Below, piece by piece: positions 7,209-14,985 of a stretch of DNA of 21,863 nt. Source of the stretch: Rhodobiaceae bacterium (lineage in GTDB: Bacteria; Pseudomonadota; Alphaproteobacteria; Micropepsales; Micropepsaceae); contig VFKO01000560.1 of assembly GCA_009885515.1 (NCBI GenBank), forward strand, positions 1-21,863. Direction: 5' to 3'. Numbering within the stretch: the first letter of the stretch is position 1; each line of letters opens with the position of its first letter. The notes beneath the pieces are model-generated. The model saw only the letters and a program-made list of their open reading frames with translations. It was not told the origin of the DNA and did no database searches. A program made the position numbers and the translations under genes.

Positions 7209-8561
7209 ATGAGCCGCAATCGAGCAGAATTGAAGGAATGGCTGAAAGAACGCCGCATCACCGAAGTCGAGATGATGGTGCCCGACATGGCCGGCATCGC
7301 GCGCGGAAAAATCTTGCCCACGAAAAAGTTCTTGTCCGGCCTCGACAACGACACCTTGCGCCTGCCCGAAAGCGTCTTCGGCCAAATGGTCACCGGCGCC
7401 GACGCCGACACCAAGGCGCTGACCTATCAAGCGCCGGACATGATCCTGGTGCCCGACGCCGACACGATCTGCGTCGTGCCCTGGTACCGCGAACCCACTG
7501 CTCAAGTGGTCTGCGATTGCCACGACCGCAAGGACAAGCCGGTGATGGTGGCGCCGCGCCAAATTCTGAAGAATGTGCTGGCACTCTATAAGGAAAAAGG
7601 CTGGCACCCCATCGTCGCGCCCGAACTCGAATTCTTCTTGGCGCAAAAAAACATCGATCCCGACTACCCATTGCTGCCGCCGGCCGGAAAATCCGGACGG
7701 CCGCAAACCGGGCGCCAAGCCTATTCGATCGACGCGGTAAACGAATTCGATCCCCTGTTCGAGGACATGTACGACTATTGCGAAGCGCAAGATATCGGCA
7801 TCGACAGCCTCATCCACGAAGACGGCGTTGCCCAGGTCGAGATCAACTTCAACCACGGCGACCCGCTCCAACTCGCCGACCACACGTTTTTGTTCAAGCG
7901 CACGGTGCGCCACGCCGCGCTTCGCCACGACATCTACGCCACCTTCATGGCCAAGCCCTATGAAGCCGAACCCGGCAGCGCGATGCACATCCACCAAAGC
8001 ATCGTCGACGTCAAAGGCCGGAACCTGTTTTCATCGAAGGGCGGCAAGGACACGCGCCTGTTCATGGCCTACATCGCAGGGCTGCAGAAAAACCTGCCCG
8101 CGGCCATGCCATTGATCGCGCCCTATGTGAATTCCTATCGCCGCTTGGTTCGCTATCTCTCGGCGCCGGTGAATACGCATTGGGGCCACGAAAACCGCAC
8201 GGTGGGCTTGCGCATCCCCGAATCCGAAGCCAAGAACCGGCGCATCGAGAACCGCGTCCCCGGCGCCGATGCCAATCCCTATCTGGCGATCGCTGCCACC
8301 TTGGCTTGCGGATATCTCGGCATGGTGCAAAACCTCTCGCCGACGAAACCCATGGAAGGCAACGCCTACGAATCGATGCGCTACCAACTCCCGCGTCATC
8401 TGCTCGACGCCATCCAGCGCTTCCGCGCCTCGCAAGATTTGCGTGAACTGTTGGGCGAAGGCTTCGTCGATCTTTACTCCGACGTCAAAGCCTCCGAACA
8501 CGACGCCTATCAGCAAGTCATCAGCCCTTGGGAGCGTCAGCATCTTTTGCTGAATGTCTGA
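7209..8561 (+). CDS. puuA: Glutamine-synthetase-family ligase, probable gamma-glutamylputrescine synthetase
   Basis: The 450-residue protein has the glutamine synthetase fold: an N-terminal beta-grasp region, then a catalytic domain. Metal and substrate motifs are APELEFFL (E139, E141), QVEINF (E211), GSAMHIHQS (H260), NRTVGLRIP (R330) and RIENRVPGADANPYLAIAA (E347). The lack of an adenylylation-type C-terminal region and the pairing with puuD favour gamma-glutamylation of an amine such as putrescine over ammonia assimilation. A good ribosome binding site (GGGGGAAC) lies just before the ATG at 7209. The stop at 8561 is only 4 bp from the stop of the opposing gene. Another amine substrate is possible. 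Confidence 0.85.
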   Translation: MSRNRAELKEWLKERRITEVEMMVPDMAGIARGKILPTKKFLSGLDNDTLRLPESVFGQMVTGADADTKALTYQAPDMILVPDADTICVVPWYREPTAQVVCDCHDRKDKPVMVAPRQILKNVLALYKEKGWHPIVAPELEFFLAQKNIDPDYPLLPPAGKSGRPQTGRQAYSIDAVNEFDPLFEDMYDYCEAQDIGIDSLIHEDGVAQVEINFNHGDPLQLADHTFLFKRTVRHAALRHDIYATFMAKPYEAEPGSAMHIHQSIVDVKGRNLFSSKGGKDTRLFMAYIAGLQKNLPAAMPLIAPYVNSYRRLVRYLSAPVNTHWGHENRTVGLRIPESEAKNRRIENRVPGADANPYLAIAATLACGYLGMVQNLSPTKPMEGNAYESMRYQLPRHLLDAIQRFRASQDLRELLGEGFVDLYSDVKASEHDAYQQVISPWERQHLLLNV

Positions 8562-8565
8562 ATGC

Positions 8566-10101
8566 CTATTTCCAGGGTGGCGTCAGCTTGTCGAACCGCC
8601 GCCATTGCCGGGAAAGCGTCTTGCGATGTTCGCCGTCATGCCCCAAGTGCCAACCGGCAATCACGCCGCAGGCATAATTGACCGCCGCTTCATCGCCGTG
8701 GTTGACCGCAACAAATTCGTCCGTGAACTTACGAGCCACGGCGGCATCGTTCATGTGCCCCAACACGTCTTGAATGGCACCCAGCCCATCAACAAACTTG
8801 GTCGCTTTGCCTTCGGGATAAAGCGAAGCAAAAAATTCGACGGCGTAGCGCAGCTTCTTGAGACGGATGCGCATTGTATGCCGCTCGTTCACATCAAGAG
8901 TCTCGATTGTCTTGCCGAGCTTGATCGCCTGTGAGAGGCCGCGCGCCAGCCGTTTGCGCGCCAACGCCTTGGCGGGTCGTCCGGCTGCCGACGATGCCGT
9001 CGCGCGCCAAGGCTTTGAAAGGGTCGCTGCGGCAATGTCCAGCATCAGCCCGCGAAACCAATCGGACTCCAATGTCGAAATGACGTCGGTCCACGCCTTT
9101 TGGCGCTTCGCGCGAACCAAGCCCGTCAGCACGTCAAGGCGCGGATCTTGGCCGTACACCTCCGCAGCCGGACGGAACACCTCGTCTTCGAACACATCCA
9201 AATCGCGCGCGGCACCTAAAACGCGTGCCAACCGGCGAATGTCGTCCTCCAACGGCTGCAACGCAGCGCGAAACGGCCCGCCGAACAGGGCAATCACGCT
9301 GCGCATACGTCGGATCGAAACGCGCATCTGATGAATCCCCTCCGGGTCGCGCGCCACCACAACAGCCGTCCAATTTCCAAGCAGATGATGAAGGCAATGC
9401 CCGACGATCCGGCCAAACGCATCGCTCGCGCTCGCTTTCTTCGGCAGCACGAGCATTGCCGTCCTGACGGGCGCGTTCGCGGCTCCACCCGCCAGCGCAT
9501 ATCCGCGCGCAGCCTTGGATTGCCACGCAAGCGTCAAAGGCACCCCAGCCGTAACCTCACGCGCGCAAGAAACCAACTCGTTGACGTCGCCGGACAACAG
9601 CTCAAGCTCAAACTCCGAGATCGGCGCCTCCGAAGTATCGCCGTTCACAGCCCTGACGTACCCCACGTCGAACGCCGCCTCGATTTCGGTGCCGCGCTTT
9701 GGCACAAGCACGATGGTTGTGCGCTGTATCTCGACGATGAAGATCGTCTTCAGCTCGCACCCGCGTGCCGCTTTTTCGATCATGCGTTTGAGCGGCTTGT
9801 CGCTGATCGCGCGAATGTCCGGCGCAAACCCCGCAACCGCCGTATTGACTTCCGTCCTGGTCGCCGCATCCGGACCGCCGATCGTCTTGACGGTCTGAAC
9901 GAATCCACCACCCTCGTCGCGCACGCGCAGCGCAACGCCCGCATCGCGCAACGCAAATTCCTCCGTGTCGAAGTAGATGGATTTTAGCTCGCGCGTCTTC
10001 GCCCGGCGTCCGGCTGCCAAACGCTTCAAAACCGGCGAGTCCCGCAAACGCGCCAGCGCTTCTTCGGGTCCAATAAATTTGAGCTCGATTTCCTGGCCCA
10101 T
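8566..10101 (-). CDS. CYTH-CHAD domain protein (probable inorganic triphosphatase)
   Basis: The 511-residue protein starts with the CYTH signature ExExK (MGQEIELKF, residues E4, E6 and K8). SIYFDTEEFALRDAGVALRVR and the glutamate-rich strand EFELELLSGD follow. CYTH enzymes bind triphosphate in a beta tunnel and hydrolyse inorganic triphosphate or make cAMP. From about residue 225 a CHAD domain follows, an alpha-helical module with conserved histidines and arginines: HCLHHLLGNW, GIHQMRVSIRRMRS and HTMRIRLKKLRYAVEFF. CHAD domains bind polyphosphate. The pairing suggests tripolyphosphate or polyphosphate turnover. A strong Shine-Dalgarno (AGGAGG, complement of 10106-10111) supports the start. 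It follows hisF on the same strand with a 163-bp gap, so it may have its own promoter. Confidence 0.88.
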   Translation of the reverse strand: MGQEIELKFIGPEEALARLRDSPVLKRLAAGRRAKTRELKSIYFDTEEFALRDAGVALRVRDEGGGFVQTVKTIGGPDAATRTEVNTAVAGFAPDIRAISDKPLKRMIEKAARGCELKTIFIVEIQRTTIVLVPKRGTEIEAAFDVGYVRAVNGDTSEAPISEFELELLSGDVNELVSCAREVTAGVPLTLAWQSKAARGYALAGGAANAPVRTAMLVLPKKASASDAFGRIVGHCLHHLLGNWTAVVVARDPEGIHQMRVSIRRMRSVIALFGGPFRAALQPLEDDIRRLARVLGAARDLDVFEDEVFRPAAEVYGQDPRLDVLTGLVRAKRQKAWTDVISTLESDWFRGLMLDIAAATLSKPWRATASSAAGRPAKALARKRLARGLSQAIKLGKTIETLDVNERHTMRIRLKKLRYAVEFFASLYPEGKATKFVDGLGAIQDVLGHMNDAAVARKFTDEFVAVNHGDEAAVNYACGVIAGWHLGHDGEHRKTLSRQWRRFDKLTPPWK

Positions 10102-10137
10102 TTCCCCTCCTCAAGCGGAGCGAAGACTATCCCGTCC

Positions 10138-10171
10138 GTGACGCATCGCGAAAACGTCATAAAAGCGTCAC
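10138..10171. repeat. Interrupted inverted repeat upstream of the CYTH-CHAD gene
   Basis: GTGACGC at 10138-10144 is matched by its reverse complement GCGTCAC at 10165-10171, with 20 bases between. A further CGTCA at 10155-10159 lies inside, so three copies of the same pentamer occur in 34 bp. It lies 37-70 bp upstream of the CYTH-CHAD start on the minus strand. This is where a regulator site would sit, but no function can be assigned. Confidence 0.35.
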
Positions 10172-10238
10172 AAACACCGAATGTGGAAGGCTTCATTGAT
10201 GCGCATCAACAGCTTGATCGCGTGGCGTTGCACGAGAG

Positions 10239-10250
10239 TTCCTGCAGGAA
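10239..10250. repeat. 12-bp perfect palindrome after hisF
   Basis: TTCCTGCAGGAA is a perfect palindrome 15 bp beyond the hisF stop, at the 3' end of the histidine operon. It can form only a short hairpin and has no T-run on the hisF strand, so it is a poor terminator. It overlaps a longer motif also found after hslU (described in the findings). Confidence 0.35.
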
Positions 10251-10264
10251 ATTTTCGCGCCGGT

Positions 10265-11023
10265 TTAAAGCCGCACCGCGATCCCGTTCTGCGCCATATG
10301 GGCTTTCGCTTGCACAATTGTCGCCTCGCCGAAGTGGAAGATCGACGCGGCCAACACGGCGCTCGCATGGCCTTCGCGCACACCGGCCACCAAATGGTCC
10401 AACGTGCCCACGCCGCCGCTCGCGATCACCGGCACGCCGACCGCGTCCGCGATCGCGCGCGTCAGCGGCAGATCGTAGCCTTCCTTCGTGCCATCGCGAT
10501 CCATCGAGGTGAGCAAGATCTCACCGGCCCCCAGACCGACGACCTCGCGCGCATAAGAGACGGCATCGAGCCCGGTCGCAGTCCGTCCGCCATGCGTAAA
10601 CACCTCAAAGCGATCCGCACCCACGCGCCGCGCGTCGATCGCGACCACCACCAGCTGCGAGCCGAATTTCAAAGCCGCCTCGCGCACGATCTCCCGCCGC
10701 TCGACCGCCGCGGTATTGATCGAAACCTTGTCAGCTCCCGCAAGCAACAACATACGTATGTCTTCAACCGTGCGCACCCCGCCGCCGACCGTCAGCGGCA
10801 TGAAACACGCCTCCGCCGTCCGCCGCACCACATCGAGCAGGATGCCGCGTTTCTCGTGACTGGCCGTGATATCCAAAAAGCAAAGCTCGTCCGCCCCCGC
10901 AGCATCGTAAGCCCGCGCCGCTTCGACCGGATCGCCCGCATCGCGCAGGTTCACGAACTTCACGCCCTTCACGACCCGACCGTCTTTGACGTCGAGGCAC
11001 GGAATGATGCGCGTTTTCAGCAT
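10265..11023 (-). CDS. hisF: Imidazole glycerol phosphate synthase, cyclase subunit HisF
   Basis: The 252-residue TIM barrel makes imidazole glycerol phosphate and AICAR from PRFAR, using ammonia passed from HisH. The N-terminus MLKTRIIPCLDVKDGRVVKG carries the catalytic D11, and VVVAIDARR carries D130. Phosphate-binding loops GGGVRT and ASGGVGT are present. Length is standard. The ATG lies 3 bp after the hisA stop, with AAAGGG inside the end of hisA as ribosome binding site, so translation is probably coupled. It is the last his gene here: the small hisE gene that often follows in this class is absent. Confidence 0.96.
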   Translation of the reverse strand: MLKTRIIPCLDVKDGRVVKGVKFVNLRDAGDPVEAARAYDAAGADELCFLDITASHEKRGILLDVVRRTAEACFMPLTVGGGVRTVEDIRMLLLAGADKVSINTAAVERREIVREAALKFGSQLVVVAIDARRVGADRFEVFTHGGRTATGLDAVSYAREVVGLGAGEILLTSMDRDGTKEGYDLPLTRAIADAVGVPVIASGGVGTLDHLVAGVREGHASAVLAASIFHFGEATIVQAKAHMAQNGIAVRL

Positions 11024-11026
11024 GGG

Positions 11027-11752
11027 CTAACCCTTTGCCACCGAAAGCGCTTCGAGAGCGTCGACCCGCCCGTCGTAAAGCGCACGACCCACAATGACGC
11101 CCTGTATGTTCGGATGGTCGAACGCCTTGAGCATGCGCAAATCGGATATCGACCCGATTCCGCCGCTGGCAATCACCGGAATCGATACATGATCGGCCAA
11201 TCGTGCGGTCTCTTCCATGTTGATGCCCATTCCCGTGCCGTCGCGCGCGATGTCCGTATAGATGAGGCACGCCACCTGTGCGTCTTCGAATCGCTTGGCA
11301 AGCTCGCGCGCCGGCGTTTTCGTCGTTTTCGTCCAGCCGGAGATGGCAACGTTTCCGTGCTTGGCATCGAGGCCCACCGCGATCCGCCCAGGATGCGCGC
11401 GCGCCGCCTCGCGCACCAAATCCGGATCGCGCGCTGCAACGGTACCCAAGATCACCCGCCGAACACCGGCCTCGAGCCAGTGCTCGATGGCCGCCCGATC
11501 GCGAATGCCGCCGCCGAGCTGGACGGGAAGTGCGACGCATTTCAAAATATTCACCACGGCTGCGTAGTTCGACGCACGCCCCTGCACCGCACCGTCCAGA
11601 TCGACGATGTGCAGCCAAGCAAAGCCTTGCGATACAAACAACTGCGCTTGCGCCGCCGGATCCTCGTTGAACACCGTCGCCGACGTCATCTCGCCTTGAA
11701 CGAGCCGCACGCACTGTCCGTCTTTGATGTCGATAGCGGGAAAAACGATCAC
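11027..11752 (-). CDS. hisA: ProFAR isomerase HisA
   Basis: The 241-residue TIM barrel isomerises ProFAR to PRFAR, the step before HisF/HisH. The N-terminus VIVFPAIDIKDGQCVRLVQG carries D8 and the strand VGLDAKHG carries D129, the catalytic acid-base pair. The phosphate-binding motif GGGIRD is also present. I chose the GTG at 11752 because it places IVFPAID at the N-terminus as in homologues. It also overlaps the hisH stop by four bases (GTGA), a coupling arrangement. The longer open frame reaching back to 11917 would overlap hisH by about 170 bp and adds no conserved sequence. Confidence 0.95.
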   Translation of the reverse strand: MIVFPAIDIKDGQCVRLVQGEMTSATVFNEDPAAQAQLFVSQGFAWLHIVDLDGAVQGRASNYAAVVNILKCVALPVQLGGGIRDRAAIEHWLEAGVRRVILGTVAARDPDLVREAARAHPGRIAVGLDAKHGNVAISGWTKTTKTPARELAKRFEDAQVACLIYTDIARDGTGMGINMEETARLADHVSIPVIASGGIGSISDLRMLKAFDHPNIQGVIVGRALYDGRVDALEALSVAKG

Positions 11753-12402
11753 GGCCGCCACCGCGCGAAATTCTGCAACAGCTGCAAACCCACGGCTTGG
11801 CTTTTCTCTGGATGAAATTGCGTACCGATGATGTTGTCTCGACCCACAACGGCAGTAACCGGGCCGCCATAGTCGGTTTCGACCAGAACATCGCCTGGAT
11901 GTGCCGCATGCAGGCAATAGCTATGCACGAAATAGGCGTGCGTTTCCCCGGCAGAACTCAGATTCGCCATGACCGGATGCTCCGACCGTAAGGAGAAATT
12001 GTTCCAACCTATATGCGGTATCTTTAGCCCAGGATCGGACGGGGCCAACCTCACCACGTCACCAGAAATCCAGTCGAGGCCTTGATGCAAGCCGTGTTCG
12101 AGCCCGCGCGTGGCCATCAACTGCATGCCCACGCAAATGCCCAGAAACGGCACACCGCGCCGCTGCACAGCATCGCTCAAGGCATCGATCATGTCCGGCA
12201 CCGCGCGCAAACCGTTCATGCAGTCTGCAAACGCGCCCACACCCGGAAGGACAATTCGCTCCGCCCTGCGCACCACATCGGCATCGCTCGTCACCACAAC
12301 CTCATTGTTCAATCCGCCGTCGCGCACTGCGCGCGCCATCGCCTTCTCGGCGGATCGCAAGTTTCCCGAACCGTAGTCAATGATGGCGACAAGTCCGCTC
12401 AC
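11749..12402 (-). CDS. hisH: Imidazole glycerol phosphate synthase, glutaminase subunit HisH
   Basis: The 217-residue class I glutamine amidotransferase releases ammonia from glutamine for HisF. Visible motifs are IDYGSGNLRS at the N-terminus, the oxyanion stretch LPGVGAF, the nucleophile elbow FLGICVGMQLM (C90) and the GTQFHPEKSQ motif (H197, E199). The start is GTG at 12402, 28 bp after the hisB stop, with a weak ribosome binding site. The end overlaps hisA by four bases. In some relatives another small gene lies between hisB and hisH. Here they are directly adjacent. Confidence 0.95.
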   Translation of the reverse strand: MSGLVAIIDYGSGNLRSAEKAMARAVRDGGLNNEVVVTSDADVVRRAERIVLPGVGAFADCMNGLRAVPDMIDALSDAVQRRGVPFLGICVGMQLMATRGLEHGLHQGLDWISGDVVRLAPSDPGLKIPHIGWNNFSLRSEHPVMANLSSAGETHAYFVHSYCLHAAHPGDVLVETDYGGPVTAVVGRDNIIGTQFHPEKSQAVGLQLLQNFARWRP

Positions 12403-12430
12403 GGGACAAATTCCAATTCAAACGGGGCGC

Positions 12431-13024
12431 CTACGACCCCAGGCTTCCTTTGACGCTGGGCACCTGACCCGCCTGCCGCGGATCGATTTCAAAAGCTTGG
12501 CGCAATGCCCGCGCGCAGGCCTTGAAGCAACTTTCGGCAATGTGATGATTGTTCTCGCCATACAAATTCTCGATGTGCAGTGTCAGTCCGGCGTTCTGCG
12601 ACAACGCCTGGAACCATTCCTTGAACAACTCGGTATCCATCTCACCAAGTTTCGCTCGGCTGAACGAGACTTTCCAAATGAAATAAGGCCGCGCCGACAC
12701 GTCGACAGCACAGCGCGTCAGCGTCTCGTCCATTGGAATGAGCGCCGATCCAAATCGCCGTATTCCGGCACGATCCCCCAGCGCCTTGACCATCGCCAGT
12801 CCGATAACAATCGCGCTATCCTCAGTTGTGTGGTGAAAGTCGATATGCGTGTCGCCTTTGACCTTGACCTTCAGATCGATGCCGGAATGCTTGGAAAAAC
12901 TCTCAAGCATGTGATCAAGAAAGCCGACACCTGTGCCGATATCGAACATGCCGGTGCCGTCGAGATTCAGTGAAACCGAAATGTCGGTTTCCCGTGTCTT
13001 GCGTTCAACGCTTGCTTTACGCAT
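12431..13024 (-). CDS. hisB: Imidazoleglycerol-phosphate dehydratase HisB
   Basis: The 197-residue enzyme dehydrates imidazole glycerol phosphate to imidazole acetol phosphate. The two metal-binding repeats are visible as HIDFHHTTED and, in the second half, NNHHIAESCFKACARAL. The N-terminus RKASVERKTRETDISVSLNLDG (split here as residues 2-23) is typical. This is the monofunctional form without the phosphatase domain of E. coli HisB. It is first in the his operon, with AAAGG nine bases before the ATG, and is divergent from hslV across 90 bp. Confidence 0.96.
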   Translation of the reverse strand: MRKASVERKTRETDISVSLNLDGTGMFDIGTGVGFLDHMLESFSKHSGIDLKVKVKGDTHIDFHHTTEDSAIVIGLAMVKALGDRAGIRRFGSALIPMDETLTRCAVDVSARPYFIWKVSFSRAKLGEMDTELFKEWFQALSQNAGLTLHIENLYGENNHHIAESCFKACARALRQAFEIDPRQAGQVPSVKGSLGS

Positions 13025-13114
13025 GAAGATAAGCCTTTCGGGCCCCTTTCAATCTGGACCACACACGACATATAGCAGGAGCCCTAACATTGCGCGAAGA
13101 GAGCATTCCGTCCC
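13025..13114. promoter_or_regulatory. Divergent hisB/hslV intergenic region
   Basis: These 90 bp must hold the promoters for both the his operon (leftward) and hslVU (rightward), because the two start codons face away from each other. A TATAGC at 13070-13075 could be a -10 for hslV, but I see no convincing -35 or heat-shock promoter. A GGGCCC palindrome and a repeated CCTTTC lie near the hisB side. Assignment is by position only. Confidence 0.4.
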
Positions 13115-13666
13115 ATGACTGACCATTACACTGACAAACCAGTTTGGCGCCGGACGACAATCCTGTCCGTACGCAAAGCCGGACGCGTGGTTGTAGCAGG
13201 CGACGGCCAGGTCAGCCTGGGTCAAACCGTCATGAAGTCAAACGCGCGCAAGGTTCGTAGGCTGGCCAATGGTAAAGTCATCGCCGGGTTTGCCGGCGCC
13301 ACCGCCGACGCCTTCACCCTGTTTGAACGACTGGAAGCAAAACTCGAAACATATCCGGGCAATCTCACACGTGCAGCCGTTGAACTCGCCAAGGACTGGC
13401 GCACCGACCGTTATCTGCGCCGCCTCGAGGCCATGCTCGCCGTTGCCGATGCCACCACCAGCCTGATCCTGTCAGGCTCCGGCGACGTGGTGGAGCCCGA
13501 GGACGGCCTGATGGGCATAGGCTCGGGCGGCAACTACGCCCTCGCCGCTGCCCGCGCCCTTTTGCCGCTCGATATGTCAGCCGAAGACATTGCCCGCCGT
13601 TCGATGAAAATCGCTGCAGATATCTGCGTCTATACCAATCACGAACTCACACTGGAAATCCTTTAG
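13115..13666 (+). CDS. hslV: ATP-dependent protease subunit HslV (ClpQ)
   Basis: The 183-residue threonine peptidase assembles into a double hexamer capped by HslU. After propeptide removal the catalytic residue would be T14 in RRTTILSVRK. GDGQVSLGQTVMKSNARKVRRL, the AGFAGATADAFTLFERLE block, AAVELAKDWRTDRYLRRLEAML and IGSGGNYA are all well conserved. The propeptide ends in Arg-Arg instead of the His-Gly usual before Thr-Thr in alphaproteobacteria, which may affect self-processing. It is followed 8 bp later by hslU. The ribosome binding site is a modest purine run (GAAGAGAG). Confidence 0.94.
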   Translation: MTDHYTDKPVWRRTTILSVRKAGRVVVAGDGQVSLGQTVMKSNARKVRRLANGKVIAGFAGATADAFTLFERLEAKLETYPGNLTRAAVELAKDWRTDRYLRRLEAMLAVADATTSLILSGSGDVVEPEDGLMGIGSGGNYALAAARALLPLDMSAEDIARRSMKIAADICVYTNHELTLEIL

Positions 13667-13674
13667 GCGCCCCG

Positions 13675-14985
13675 ATGAGCTCTCTCACCCCTCGCGAAAT
13701 CGTCGTAGAACTTGACCGCTATATTGTCGGCCAAGCCGCAGCCAAGCGCGCGGTGGCTATCGCCTTGCGCAATCGCTGGCGCCGCCAGCAGCTGACGCCC
13801 GACTTGCGCGAGGAAGTGCTGCCGAAAAATATCCTGATGATCGGTCCCACCGGCGTCGGCAAGACAGAAATCTCACGCCGCCTGGCCAGGCTCGCCCAAG
13901 CCCCGTTCCTCAAAGTCGAAGCAACAAAGTTCACTGAGGTTGGCTATGTCGGCCGCGACGTCGAGCAGATCATCCGCGATCTGGTCGAAATTGGCATCGC
14001 CCAGTTGCGTGAACGCCGCCATCGCGATGTCAAGGCACGCGCAGAGAAGGCGGCCGAAGACCGCGTTGTCGAAGCCCTTGTCGGCACCAGCGCCTCGGAC
14101 TCCACCCGCGATGCCTTCCGTCGCAAGCTGCGTGACGGCGAACTCAACGACCGGGAAATTGAACTGCAGGTCACCGACTCGGGCGGCATGCCTTCCTTCG
14201 ACATTCCAGGCATGCCGGGCTCCCAGATCGGTATGATCAACCTCAACGACATGCTCGGCAAAGCTTTGGGCGGACGGCAAAAAACCCGCAAGATGAAAGT
14301 CATCGATGCCTATGCGCCCCTGATCGCCGAAGAAGGCGACAAGCTGATCGACAACGATGCGCTGGTCCAGGACGCGATCAAATCAGTCGAAAACGACGGT
14401 ATCGTTTTCCTCGACGAGATCGACAAGATCTGCGTGCGCGAAGGCGGCCACCGCGGCGGCGGCGACATCAGCCGCGAAGGCGTACAACGCGATTTACTGC
14501 CGCTCATTGAAGGCACCACTGTGTCCACGAAACATGGACCAGTCAAAACCGACCACATTCTTTTTATTGCCTCGGGTGCCTTCCACCTGGCCAAGCCCTC
14601 CGACCTCCTGCCGGAATTGCAAGGCCGGTTGCCGATCCGTGTCGAATTGCAAGCGCTGACGCGCGATGATTTTCGCCGCATCCTCACCGAACCCGAAGCA
14701 AGCCTCATCAAACAGTACAAAGCCCTCATGGCCACCGAAGGTGTTGAGCTCGAATTCACCGAGGAGGGCATCGACGCCCTTGCCGATGCGGCCGCTGAGG
14801 TTAATGCGACCGTCGAAAACATTGGCGCGCGCAGGTTGCAGACCGTAATGGAGAGAGTGTTGGAAGAGGTAAGCTTCCACGCCCCCGATAGTTCGGGCGC
14901 AAAAATCATTGTCGACCACAGCTTCGTAGCCCGGGAAATTGGCGCTTTGACAAAGAATGCCGACCTCTCGCGCTTCATACTTTGA
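13675..14985 (+). CDS. hslU: ATP-dependent unfoldase HslU (ClpY)
   Basis: The 436-residue AAA+ protein unfolds substrates and feeds them to HslV. The N-terminus LTPREIVVELDRYIVGQAAAKRAVAIALRNRWRR is characteristic (residues 4-37). Walker A is GPTGVGKT (57-64, K63) and Walker B is IVFLDEID (243-250). Between them lies the inserted I domain (about 105-230). Sensor and arginine-finger regions follow, around GRLPIRVELQALT. The chain ends in DLSRFIL, the tail that docks into HslV and activates it. Length is normal for the class. No terminator is evident downstream. Confidence 0.97.
   Translation: MSSLTPREIVVELDRYIVGQAAAKRAVAIALRNRWRRQQLTPDLREEVLPKNILMIGPTGVGKTEISRRLARLAQAPFLKVEATKFTEVGYVGRDVEQIIRDLVEIGIAQLRERRHRDVKARAEKAAEDRVVEALVGTSASDSTRDAFRRKLRDGELNDREIELQVTDSGGMPSFDIPGMPGSQIGMINLNDMLGKALGGRQKTRKMKVIDAYAPLIAEEGDKLIDNDALVQDAIKSVENDGIVFLDEIDKICVREGGHRGGGDISREGVQRDLLPLIEGTTVSTKHGPVKTDHILFIASGAFHLAKPSDLLPELQGRLPIRVELQALTRDDFRRILTEPEASLIKQYKALMATEGVELEFTEEGIDALADAAAEVNATVENIGARRLQTVMERVLEEVSFHAPDSSGAKIIVDHSFVAREIGALTKNADLSRFIL

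Noticed and set aside
7149..7997. A 282-codon minus-strand frame inside the glutamine-synthetase-family gene
   Set aside because: Antisense shadow of a gene with intact catalytic motifs, and it has no motif of its own.
10181..11815. A 544-codon open frame on the plus strand running through hisF and hisA
   Set aside because: It lies antisense to two unmistakable histidine genes, is extremely rich in Arg, His and Ala as expected of a GC-rich shadow frame, and shows no domain.
10764..11909. A 381-codon minus-strand frame overlapping hisA and hisF
   Set aside because: Out-of-frame shadow of hisA/hisF with low-complexity Arg/Gly/Ala composition and no recognisable motif.
11753..11917. N-terminal extension of HisA to an ATG at 11917
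   Set aside because: It would lie wholly within hisH in another frame, adds no conserved sequence, and the GTG at 11752 gives the family N-terminus.
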